Below are positions 8,791-16,684 of a stretch of DNA of 16,684 bases, one piece after another. A program made the translations under genes and the position numbers. Position 1 is the first letter of the stretch, and each line of letters begins with the position of its first letter. Origin of the DNA: Pinguiococcus pyrenoidosus (Eukaryota; Sar; Pinguiophyceae; Pinguiochrysidales; Pinguiochrysidaceae); the NCBI GenBank assembly GCA_019677205.1, contig JAAMXY010000121.1, forward strand, positions 18,024 to 34,707. The letters are read 5' to 3'. The notes beneath the pieces were generated by a model. It saw only the letters and a list, made by a program, of their open reading frames with translations. It was not told the origin of the DNA and did no database searches.

Positions 8791-10502
8791 CTAGTTTCGA
8801 TAATACTCTATGGTGGAACGAAGACCGTCCTCGAGGGACACGGTCGCGCGCCAGTCGAGCTCCCTCTCGGCGAGGTCTGTCGATGGCGTTCTCGAAATCA
8901 GGTCCGCGATCAGCGGTCGTGCTGCAGGATCAGGACCAAAAAGTGAGCATTTCGTTAAGCTCTTGATCCACGGGCATTTCACTGCCCCAACACAAGAGGG
9001 GAAAAAACTTACAGTAGTCCAAGCGAGAAGCAGATCCCGTGATGTCTTGGATCTTTTTCACGAGAGAATTTATGCTGACAGGCGTCTCATGCCCCAGATT
9101 CACCTGAGGCAACTTCAAGGTGACTCGGCGGCAAGCTAAACGAGCCAAAAGATCAAAGACCTACCGGCTGCGAATAATTGCTCGCCATGAGCTTCACCAG
9201 GCCTTCGACGAGGTCGGAAACGTACATAAAGGATCGCGTCTGCGATCCATCTCCATGGACGGTGATCGGCTCATTGGACATCGCCTGCCTGATGATCGAG
9301 CTCATCAGGCGGCCTGTGGCAAGATGGAAAGAGACGTGTGAGGGGACGTTTCTGCTTCTGTCGCGGTACCATGCGGTGGGTGATGTGGTTGTCTCTTCCG
9401 CACCGTCATCTAAACGCATCCTCGGGCCGTACGTGTTGAAGATGCGAGCCACGCGGACCTCTACATCGTTCTGGGTATGGTACGCGTACATCAACGTCTC
9501 GGCAACGCGCTTGCCTACGGGGACGAAAAGCGCGATTAGAGGAAGCAAGTTGATCCTAGCAGGCGTCGTTGGTCTCATTCTCACCCTCTTCGTAGCAAGA
9601 GCGGATGCCCAGCGTGTTCACAAATCCCCAGTCGTCCTCCGTCTTCGGGTTCGTCCGACTATCCCCGTAGACATCCGCAGCCGAAGCCAGGAGAACCTGG
9701 AGAGAAGTCGCAGTTGGTCATCCTTGCTTTTTGGGGAGCTCGCTCCGGCAATGCCTATGAAGTTTCGGTGACGATGAGATACGCACCTTAGCATTGGTTC
9801 TCTTGGCCACGCCGAGGATGTTGGTCGTGCCTCTCGTGGACGTCTTGAGCGTCCCAACGGGATTCTCCTGGTACAAGATCGGGTTGCTCGGCGCCGCCAG
9901 ATGGTAGATCTCGTCCACCTCTAGCCTAGAGGAGGGTCAGAAACGTCTCCCCCTTCACCTCTCTACCGAAAGCCTCTCGATCACTGCTGTCCGGCGTGGC
10001 GCACCTGACGGGATCGACGACATCGTGCACGATGAGGTGGAAATTTTCAAAGCCCATCCACTGCATGAGGTGATGCTTCACGCCGGACTGGAAGTTGTCC
10101 ATCGCGAAGACCTCGTAGTCCATCGCCATCAACTTGTCCACCAGGTGAGAGCCAATGAAGCCCGCGGCGCCGGTCACCAGCGCCCTACGCCGCACTTTCG
10201 CTCTCCCAAGAACGCTCTTTCTGCCCGCTTGCAGCCCCTCCACATCTCTGCGGAGGTAGATGAGGCTTCTTATGTCATTTAAACGCCGTAGGATGGTCGC
10301 AAATTCACCTCGAAATCGCGTCAATTCGCTGCCGCAGCGCTTCGATGCGTTTACTCAGCGCATCGACGTCTCTCTCCGACGCCGAGAAGTCTTCTCTGGC
10401 TACTGAAGAGCGCAGGAACACCATGACTTGCGTTATGGTGACGATGCACAGCAGCGCCACCACAAAAGCGGCCGCCACAGGCCAACTTCGACGCGCGGGC
10501 AT
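8791..10502 (-). CDS. UXS1: UDP-glucuronic acid decarboxylase / UDP-xylose synthase-like, type II membrane protein
   Basis: The family converts UDP-GlcA to UDP-xylose in the Golgi/ER lumen or cytosol, using bound NAD. I join eight exons: 10502-10309, 10247-10005, 9925-9787, 9696-9585, 9514-9404, 9313-9165, 9103-9013 and 8921-8791. All phases match and give 389 residues (human 420). Residues 8-30 are a signal anchor, followed by a short coiled coil, as in membrane-bound UXS. Then come GAAGFIG (91-97), Asp115, [11 protein letters not shown], Tyr227-x3-Lys231, [36 protein letters not shown] and a closing [15 protein letters not shown]. Odd points: the usual Ser-Thr-Ser-Glu before VYGD reads Ser-Ala-Ala-Asp (197-200), and the late Asp-Asp-Pro/Arg-Pro-Asp segment is not recognisable. 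Its substrate may therefore differ. Intron 9403-9314 is 90 bp and open in frame. Confidence 0.85.
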
Positions 10503-11354
10503 TGCGCACAACAGTGTTGAGCCGCTGTCGAAGCGGCGTCGATGGTCGTTTTGGTCTGAAGTGTCTACGTTGCTTTAGGCATATAGTCTCCGCAGGGGAA
10601 GCGCGCTTTTCTGAAGGGTCTCGGATTGGAATTGGCTTTGAAGGAGAGGCGCAAAAGTGGCGCTTGTGGACCGAAGCGTCGAGAAGCGCTTGGTCAATGG
10701 CGGAGAAGTGTTTCTTATGGAGGATTTCTGAAGAACTTTGTTTCTTTAAGGAAGGCATAGAGTTGCTTCGCAGTTCCAAATCAGTAGATTATCCGTTGAG
10801 AATCTAGAGAGATGCGAAGGAAACGGCGTCAAAAAGTCCCTGGAAACGCGCACAGTCTGACTGACGCAAAAGGAAAGTGGAAGCTCATGGCGAGGGTTTC
10901 TGTGATATAGTGTTCGCAGGGAGCACTGGTGGAAGAGACATTGCCAAGCCCCGCAAGAGAACGGTGACTTTAGTGTAGTGAGATCCATCCCTCGGAAGAG
11001 TTGAGCCGTCGCAGATCTCTTGGGACAGAAGAGGTAATCGCTTCACCTATCTTCTGGCGTATCATCGAAGCCAAAACCCCCACGTCTCATGCTTGACTGT
11101 ACGTCTCTCATCTCTCAAGCTTGTACAGTCAAGCATCTCACAAGCTTGATCACAAGTGAAACCCTGACCTCAAAGCAAAGCTCGCGCCTCTCCGCCAGAA
11201 TCGTCTGCTCTCTGGCGTCCGGCCTTCTCTTGCGCTCAACCTCTCGTCCTCTCTCCTACGTCCCTCGGATCCGTATTCGCCGATTCGTTCCACCGAAGGC
11301 TCCTTGAGCAAGTCTTCCACAAAGGCGCCAGGCGAGGAGGTCAGAGAAATGGCT
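10503..11354. other. intergenic region upstream of the UXS-like gene
   Basis: This 852 bp separates the UXS-like start from the stop of the next minus-strand gene. Short ORFs exist on both strands, but none has a recognisable motif or plausible splice partner. The part next to 10502 should hold the UXS promoter. The rest includes a perfect inverted repeat (11089-11136) and a pyrimidine-rich stretch (about 11170-11270). No tRNA or other RNA gene was recognised. Confidence 0.5.
11089..11136. repeat. perfect 14-bp inverted repeat (hairpin)
   Basis: The left arm ATGCTTGACTGTAC (11089-11102) is the exact reverse complement of the right arm (11123-11136), with a 20-base spacer. CAAGCTTG occurs at 11116 and again at 11141. 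The structure lies outside any gene I can support. Confidence 0.85.
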
Positions 11355-12199
11355 TCACCGCCAAGTCAATACGACTGCGCCATGATCCAGAGCGACGTCT
11401 TCGCCGACGGCCGCCGCTTGTTCCTTGGCAGCTTCGGAGCTGCTGCGGGGGAGATGGCTTCTCGCGGCACAATCAGTCTGCAAGTACCTAGAATCAGTTC
11501 TCTGCTGCCGACAGCGGTCGTCACGATTCACGAACCTCTTCACCCGCATTTCTTCCAACGCGCCGTCGCTCGCTTTGCATCGGCACCTGTCACACGGCAG
11601 CAGAGGGTTGCGGTGGTCAATCCTCTTCACCCGTAGCCCATTCGGCATCAGCTCATAGTTCTCGATGTAGAAGTCGACGTGCTGCTGCTTTCAAAGGTGA
11701 GGAGACGACCGATCGAGGCAGGATAGCAGTGTGAGAAAGCTTGGGCCCAATTCCTCCAGCACTGATGTGAAAAGGCTTCTGCCCCCTTCCCAGCTGGTAC
11801 CTCCTGGTTCTTCTGCGCGCGATCTTTGGTTGATTCGTTTTGACCAAACGCCAAATCCTCCGCAAGCGTGGCAGGATCGCGGTGAGCATCCTGCTTGTCC
11901 ACCATCCGGGCGGAGTAGCGCTGCCGCAGCTGCGCGATCCTTCGCTGCAGTGGGGCGGCGCCCTTGCGGATGCTCTGCAGAGCGATGGGATCGACCGTCC
12001 TGGTCTCGGCAGCCTTGCTGGAGGATAAGATGGCCTCGCCGTTGCAGGAGAGGCCCTCCAGACTCCGGCGCAGCTGCTTCTCCACGTCCAGAAGCTTCGC
12101 CAGCTTGACTTCCTGGGGCACCTCCGGCGTCTCCGCCACCCAGCGAAGCAAGTGGGCCAGCGGCTGCAGGAAATCGTCGATGAAGACCCTGTCTACCAT
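11355..12199 (-). CDS. unrecognised two-exon protein, coiled N-terminus and Cys-rich motif
   Basis: I do not recognise this family. The start at 12199 has a textbook Kozak context (GCCACCATGG). Exon 1 is 12199-11801 (133 codons). Exon 2 begins at about 11687 and runs to a TGA at 11357-11355. The joining intron starts GTACCA and ends near TTTGAAAG or one of two following CAG triplets, so the junction is uncertain by up to 6 bases; all three options keep phase 0. The protein is about 243 residues. It begins MVDRVFIDDFLQPLAHLL, continues as Leu/Gln/Arg-rich helix (probable coiled coil) to about 110, then has VDFYIENYELMPNGLRVKRI and a Cys-x2-Cys-x-Cys cluster. A 45-bp in-frame segment (about 11488-11444) also has GT...AG ends and could be a further intron. 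The N-terminal exon is firmer than the C-terminal end. Confidence 0.5.
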
Positions 12200-12629
12200 G
12201 GTGGCGCTCCGGGTGCATCTCATGCAACGCCGGCCTCGTTTTGAAGGTTCTTGGGTCCGGAGGTCCGGGAATCCAAATGGTCCGGTGGTCCGGAGGTCCA
12301 ACAGAGCGCTGCGATTGGTCGTAGTCTCTACTTTTCTAAATTTTTGACAAATGAAGTATTCTGAATCCGCCCGTCCGTGAGCACTCCGAATTGACCATTG
12401 GTTCAAGGAAGGTTTGAAAATGGACATTCTCAGGATATTTGACATTGTACTTCTCAATACTTTTTTATGCTACAGGCCAAATTATGCTCGACGCAGAAAC
12501 GGTTCATGAAGCTTGCGTTAAATACTCCATCTCCGCTGTCCTACGCGCTCCTAAGCCTCGACGCCACACTCTCGGCAGGCTTACGTCACTCTGGGCCTCC
12601 GTTGCGGAGCCTTCCGCTTCTGTGGCCCA
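12200..12629. promoter_or_regulatory. divergent promoter region with GGTCCGG repeats
   Basis: This 430 bp lies between the unknown gene's ATG (12199, minus) and the transporter's ATG (12630, plus). It holds four GGTCCGG heptamers at 12254, 12262, 12279 and 12287, in two pairs exactly 25 bp apart. It also has an A/T-rich section at about 12330-12480. No TATA box is certain. Confidence 0.45.
12254..12299. repeat. cluster of four GGTCCGG heptamers in two phased pairs
   Basis: Copies start at 12254, 12262, 12279 and 12287, with a partial GGTCC at 12295. Spacing inside each pair is 8 bp and the offset between pairs is 25 bp. It lies 55-100 bp upstream of the minus-strand ATG at 12199. Confidence 0.8.
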
Positions 12630-13964
12630 ATGGAGGCCGAAGCCAATGCGCCGGCGAAAGCGGCAGCGCCGCCAGTGCCGGAGGTCACGCCAGGGGCCAG
12701 AATCTCCGCAGCAGTCCTCTACGGAATGACGTCTTTGCTGATCGTGGCAATGAACAAAGAGGTGCGCCGGCCTTTTTACGGCCTCCAGATGATTGTTTTG
12801 GCCTTGCGAAGGGAGGAGGGAAAGAAAGTTTGGCATTGCAGTACGGAGAAAACCGGTTCAGAGGCCTAAGAACAAAGCGTTCTGCTTCAGGTTTTGACGT
12901 CCTACGCGTTTCCGTCGAGTAACGTGCTGGCGATGGGGCAGTTCGTGTTCACCTTGGTGGCGATGCTGCCTCTACACCTTTTCGGGCTGCTCAAGCTGGA
13001 GCCGCTGAGCGGCCGAGTGGTGTCCCTGGCCGGCCCGCTGTCCATCCTCTTCCTTGTCGACGTGCTCTGCAGCCTGGCTGCCACCCAGCGCCTTAGTTTG
13101 CCCATGTTCACCGTGCTTCGCCGCTTCGCGATTCCGATGACCATGCTTTTGGAGAAGGCGTGGGGCCAGGCCACACCTCCGAGATTAGTCCAATGTGAGT
13201 AGGCCGCGCGGCGGTGGCACCAGGCAGTCGAAGCAGTCCAAGCAGTCCAAGCAGTCGAAGCAGTCCAAGCAGTCCGCTAACTACGTCTGCTTGGTCCGCA
13301 AGTTTCGGTTTGGATGATGGTGGTCGGCGCCTTGGTTGCCGCGTATGATGATCTTGGGTACGACTTCTTGGGCTACGTCCTGGTGAGTTTTGGGGAAGGA
13401 TAGGAAAGGAACGGGAGGGAGACGGGGCCGGCCTCGGCGGGGCTCATCCGCGCTTCCTCAAAGGTTCTGATTGGGGACGCCATGACGGCGCTGCACGGTT
13501 GCCTCATCAAGTTCACGTTGTCGGACAAGTCGAAGCTGGACAAAGTGAACCTCATGTTCTACAACGCCCTCTTCTCCTCGCTGCTAATGACGCCCCTTTT
13601 GCTGAACAGCGGAGACGAGCTCACGAAGACCTACCAGTTCTCGCATTGGGGGAACAGCGTCTTCCTTGTCGCTCTTTTTTGTGCAGTGTCGCTGGGTCTC
13701 GCGCTGCAGTACACAATAGCTCTCTGCACGGAAGTCAATTCCGCGCTGACGACGGGCGTCGTCGGCTGCTTCAAGAACGTGGTCACCGCGTACATGGGCA
13801 TGATCATCGGCGGCGACTACCTCTACTCGCCCCTCAACTTTGCAGGCGTCACGATAGGTGTCATTTTCTCCGTCGTCTACTCGTTCGCGACGTTTCGCAA
13901 CTTTTTGCAACCGAGCAAGCCGGACGCCGCGCTGACCCCGGTGTTGAAGACGTATCTGAAGTAG
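12630..13964 (+). CDS. nucleotide-sugar transporter, SLC35D-like (UDP-sugar/UMP antiporter family)
   Basis: The family exchanges UDP-sugars (for example UDP-GlcA, UDP-GalNAc) for UMP across Golgi/ER membranes; the substrate here cannot be read from sequence. There are four exons: 12630-12761, 12891-13194, 13303-13382 and 13464-13964. The introns (129, 108 and 81 bp) are phase-consistent. The protein is 338 residues (human SLC35D1 355) and hydrophobic nearly throughout, about ten helices. Family landmarks are SLLIVAMNKEVLTSYAFPS at the exon 1/2 joint, LSLPMFTVLRRFAIPMTMLL, GALVAAYDDLGYDFLGYV, VNLMFYNALFSSLLMTPLL, and a C-terminal NSALTTGVVGCFKNV, then IGGDYLYSPLNFAGV. The ATG at 12630 follows GGCCCA and gives a short Ala/Pro-rich cytosolic lead. 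The UXS-like gene is about 2 kb away, a plausible pathway neighbour. Confidence 0.9.
13224..13277. repeat. 9-bp tandem repeat inside transporter intron 2
   Basis: There are six copies of GCAGTC(C/G)AA; the last is degenerate. They fill half of the 108-bp intron 13195-13302, and the final copy runs into the likely branch site CGCTAACTA. Confidence 0.9.
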
Positions 13965-14206
13965 GACACTGGGCTTGGAACATCGCCACCGGGTGTACGG
14001 AGTGGAAATGGGTCCTTAGCTGCTGGATGGCTGTGGAAGCGTCCGTGAATCAACTTGGACCAAACTTGGACCATTCTTGAACCAAACTTGAGCCAATCTT
14101 GGATACAAGGAATGGAAAGTCTTGTGTACAGTTTTCCGATGTCTAGGTCTTTCCAGTCACGGAACCTCCATTGCGAACTATTCCGTCGCGAGCTTTCTTC
14201 GAGCGG
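13965..14206. other. tail-to-tail intergenic region (transporter / Orai-like gene)
   Basis: This 242 bp lies between convergent stop codons and holds a degenerate 11-bp tandem repeat (14051-14105). No coding signal is seen. Confidence 0.5.
14051..14105. repeat. five degenerate 11-bp tandem repeats
   Basis: The consensus is AAACTTGGACC. Copies start at 14051, 14062, 14073, 14084 and 14095 with one to four changes each. They sit about 90 bp past the transporter stop, so they may fall in its 3' UTR. Confidence 0.8.
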
Positions 14207-15225
14207 TCATGAATTCGGCATCGCGCGGCGTCGAATCTGTGGCGCTTCCTCGTCCATGGATGCTGATCTGTCCTCAAAGTCCTCCTGCTCGCCATCCGCG
14301 CGATGCAGGTTCGACGGTCTAAATCCTAATGTCGGAACGGGCAAAACCTGTCGAGGGGCGCGACGCGATCAGCGGTGTCTGCTTCGTCTTCCGCCTCAAG
14401 GCGACATGATCCGTACCTCTGGCAAGACGCTGGCCAAGCTCAAGAAAACGTCGTTGAAGGTGACCGCGGCGTCCGCAGAGTAGCTCATCTTCTTGTAAAT
14501 CGCCAGTAGAGACTGCGAATGCAAGGGTCGTCAGCTTTGGCGGATCCCGGAGATCAAGCAGCGCTTGCTGCGCCACGCACCTGTCCACACGCTATCGTGA
14601 TAAGCAAAAGGATGATCGTGCTGCACAGCGCAGCCTCCCAGTCCATCAAAATCCAAGCGCCGAACATCAGGCTCAAGTCGGTGCCCAGGAAGCCGGCGAA
14701 GAACGCCAAATACGTACTCCTCCGCTCCGCCCACAGCTCCTCCACGGACGTCAGAATGCTCCCGTTTGGGCCCCGCACCGCCAAGGTCGTGCCGTACACG
14801 AGAAGCATGGTCGTCTTGAAGCACACGAGGACGTGAAACACCAGGCCGGCCGTCGTGCTCACGAAGTAGCAGAACATCAGGGTCGGATCCGCGTCTAGCG
14901 CCGATCCGAGAAAGACAGAAAGACAAAGTCTCATGGGCGGAGTCTTTCTTCGACCATGGGGGGACCAACGACGAAGATGTACCTGTCGGCTTCTCAAACT
15001 CGATGAGGCAAGTGCAGCTAATCGTCAAAAACCACGCCGCCTGCGCCGCAATGTTGCTGTCGGAGAGACGGATTTGATGAGGAATGGCGTCCATCTCTGG
15101 GGGAAGAGGCCTCCTAGCATGGCGAACCTATAGTTCTCTCGATGCAGCTGCAGCTCCTTCTCTTTGGAAATGAGCGCACTGCGCTGTGCCTGTGCTTTTA
15201 GCGCATATTTGTCCGCGAGAAGCAT
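14207..15225 (-). CDS. four-transmembrane protein, candidate Orai-like (CRAC) calcium channel
   Basis: Proposed exons are 15225-15180, 15096-14983, 14894-14581, 14512-14417 and 14347-14207; all phases match and give 236 residues. The four helices are about 33-49, 59-87, 113-136 and 141-157. TM1 ends SCTCLIEFEKP, TM2 reads CYFVSTTAGLVFHVLVCF. This compares with Orai TM1 ending in a Glu-containing VEVQ motif and TM2 with CTTVLVAVHLFALM, at matching spacing. Glu48 falls where Orai has its selectivity Glu. A Gly-Pro-Asn-Gly-Ser loop follows TM2, and the last exon is an acidic cytosolic tail ending at 14207. The first exon is uncertain: the frame from ATG 15225 shifts before TM1, so either the intron 15179-15097 is real or translation starts at ATG 15094 (GAGATGG). 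That it is a four-helix membrane protein is fairly sure; Orai identity is tentative. Confidence 0.55.
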
Positions 15226-15686
15226 GGCGTTCTAGGTGTCCGTCACGAGTCGGCGCGAAACCGCCGAGCTTCGGCCGGACTTTGCCAGCCCAGCGCGGAC
15301 CACAGCCTGGATAGGGGCGCCGAGAGGATCCAGCGCTGCGGTCGGGAGCGATGCGGAGTGTGTGGCTGCGGACCGCGCCGTAGGAACGCAAAAGCTTTCG
15401 AGTTCTGGGTCTCGGCTGAACCAGGACTGCGCCGTTGCATACTCTGGTGTGTATCCTTTTCGGCCGAACGAGTACCCTTTTGGGTACGCCCAAGCGTAGT
15501 GGAGTATCACGACGGTTCAAGGGAGTACCCGCGAAAGTCAGTCGGAAACAGCCGAAGTTCTATGACACTTAGAAATATTCTCTGAAGATGAAGGAATTTG
15601 ACGAACTGATGACGCTTTGCGCATTTGAGAGCCTTTGAACGCCTTATCTATAATGGTCCGTGGCTGGCGCGCGCCCAGATATCGAC
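15226..15686. promoter_or_regulatory. divergent promoter region, Orai-like gene and TLC gene
   Basis: This 461 bp separates the two outward-facing ATGs. A minus-strand frame runs open from about 15510 to a stop at 15232, just before ATG 15225. It could be an upstream exon, but I found no convincing donor. TATCTATAAT at about 15644-15653 lies about 35 bp before the TLC ATG and is the only TATA-like element. Confidence 0.35.
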
Positions 15687-16684
15687 ATGAGCGCGCAGCC
15701 CAGACAGCGGCCGAGGTCTCTCATTGAGCTGCACTACCAGGTCGATGACCGCTTCCGCATGATCGGCGCCCTAGCACAGGTGAGCCGCCGTTGAAACCAC
15801 GAGGCCGGCACTTTCCCGGCATTTTCGCCGTTCAAATTGGACGATTTGCCAGCGACAAAGTGCTTCTTGACTTGTCTGTTTAAACAAGGGATCCGTTGCG
15901 GACGCGCTGGTTGGGGTCACCCACAGGCGAAGAAGCCTTGAGTGTGTTCAGAGCGCCGTTCTTTGGCGGATCCAGCGCTAATTCGCGCATCCCACAGGAC
16001 CCCAACTTCCGAAGAGATGTGCATGACATCTTCAACTTGATCGCTCTCGTTCCCATCGTTGTGCTGAATGCGATGAACTGGAGATGGGAGCTCCTTATAG
16101 ACAATCAGGTGAGCGTTTCCAGACGAAAGCTCGAAGCCTTAGCGACGCACGGTACTGGGCCAGGAGATTGATGCCGAGAATGATGGCGCTTGAGATGGGT
16201 ATACCCGAAGCGAAGGGGAAAGATAGTAGGCTAACGAGCTTCGCACGTGGCTGTTGCAGTGGACTGTGCCGTCGGATTTGTGGCATGGGCAGTCCTTCGA
16301 GCTGTTCTGGTGGAGCACTCTGGCATATTTCATCGTGGATTTGCTCTGGGTTGTGTCCGTGTCAGGTACGGAAGCTCTTCTTCCTGGCATTTGGCGGTGA
16401 GCCGAGGGTCGCAGAGCCTGATGGCCAAATGCAGGCAGTGTACGCTCGCCATCTGTCATTGTGGTACATCACTGTATCACGCTCGTGTATCTCATGGTGC
16501 CGCGCTTGCATCCGTCTCTGGGATGGTGCATGGGAGCGTGCATGAGCGTGGAGCTCAACACCTGGTTTCTCATCGCGAGGCGCATCTTCAACAAGTCGGG
16601 AATCAATCCATTCATGCCATCCGGGGAGCTGGTGAGCGTCACGATGCCCAATGCAAAGACTCTCGCGTGCCTCCGACAGAAACA
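15687..16684 (+). CDS. TLC-domain (TRAM/LAG1/CLN8) multi-pass membrane protein, 5' part
   Basis: TLC proteins are ER/endomembrane proteins, including ceramide synthases and lipid-sensing or lipid-trafficking members; which branch this is cannot be told. Four exons are seen: 15687-15779, 15998-16108, 16260-16365 and 16435-16631, joined by introns of 218, 151 (CTAAC at about 16231) and 69 bp, all in phase. The gene continues beyond the window after a GTGAGC donor at 16632. The protein starts MSAQPRQRPRSLIELHYQ. It then has DPNFRRDVHDIFNLIALVP and a helix LAYFIVDLLWVVSVS (the family's Phe/Tyr-x-x-x-Asp-Leu pattern). A His-His pair follows in VIVVHHCITLVYLM, and then SVELNTWFLIARRIF, the typical Glu followed by small/polar residues and Phe-Leu near the domain's end. 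His-His and this Glu are the family hallmarks. Confidence 0.7.

Noticed and set aside
8423-8794. Read-through of the SURF2 intron, giving a longer C-terminus
   Set aside because: GTGCGG, a pyrimidine-rich acceptor and a matching phase support a 77-bp intron. The spliced tail is basic, as expected for the family.
10503-11354. Search for tRNA or other RNA genes in the largest intergenic region
   Set aside because: No cloverleaf, B-box or rRNA-like sequence was found; only the inverted repeat stands out.
11349-11636. Plus-strand ORF beginning with an ATG in good context
   Set aside because: It overlaps the minus-strand exon that joins in phase to a perfect-Kozak first exon, and it has no recognisable motif. 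It is not fully excluded.
13224-13277. Tandem array considered as a CRISPR-like repeat
   Set aside because: The units are 9 bp with no spacers and lie inside a eukaryotic intron.
14055-14483. Plus-strand ORF after the transporter
   Set aside because: It starts in the 11-bp repeat and runs antisense to the last exons of the Orai-like gene.
15128-15520. Two overlapping minus-strand ORFs upstream of the Orai-like gene
   Set aside because: No donor/acceptor pair joins them convincingly to ATG 15225. Composition is low-complexity and there is no motif.

Overview
The window is nuclear DNA from a eukaryote, most likely a unicellular alga or other protist. It is GC-rich with dense genes. Reading frames are broken by about 24 short introns (roughly 60-220 bp) with GT...AG ends, often with a CTAAC/CTAAG-like branch site. 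Several starts have good Kozak context, and the proteins are eukaryotic (PCNA, EFG1, SURF2, a type II UDP-xylose synthase, a TLC protein, an Orai-like protein). I cannot assign a lineage; a stramenopile or similar alga is a guess.

Layout, left to right: (1) the C-terminal end of a type I membrane protein (+, 1-888); (2) a large coiled-coil protein with a PDZ-like domain, an Asp-Gln tract and four exact-length 71-residue repeats (-, 4866-1315); (3) PCNA (+, 5341-6258, three exons) with an E2F-type site upstream; (4) the rRNA-processing protein EFG1 (-, 7320-6396, two exons); (5) SURF2-like nucleolar protein (+, 7637-8730, two exons); (6) UDP-glucuronate decarboxylase/UDP-xylose synthase-like protein (-, 10502-8791, eight exons); (7) an unrecognised protein (-, 12199-11355, two exons); (8) an SLC35D-like nucleotide-sugar transporter (+, 12630-13964, four exons); (9) a four-transmembrane, Orai-like protein (-, 15225-14207, about five exons); (10) the 5' part of a TLC-domain membrane protein (+, 15687 to the window end).

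The genes alternate strand almost perfectly, giving four head-to-head intergenic regions (likely shared promoters, 316-474 bp) and four tail-to-tail gaps (60-426 bp). Two neighbour sets make functional sense. EFG1 and SURF2 are both nucleolar/ribosome-assembly proteins and share a divergent promoter. The UDP-GlcA decarboxylase lies near a nucleotide-sugar transporter of the family that moves UDP-sugars into the Golgi/ER.

Points most worth a second look: the Orai-like gene, visible only after splicing, with a Glu in TM1 where Orai has its selectivity filter; the UXS-like enzyme that keeps Tyr-x3-Lys but has Ala and Asp where UXS has catalytic Thr and Glu; the composite coiled-coil protein; and the high frequency of C at intron position +4 (GTGCG/GTACG donors). 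No rRNA, tRNA, CRISPR array or mobile element was seen.
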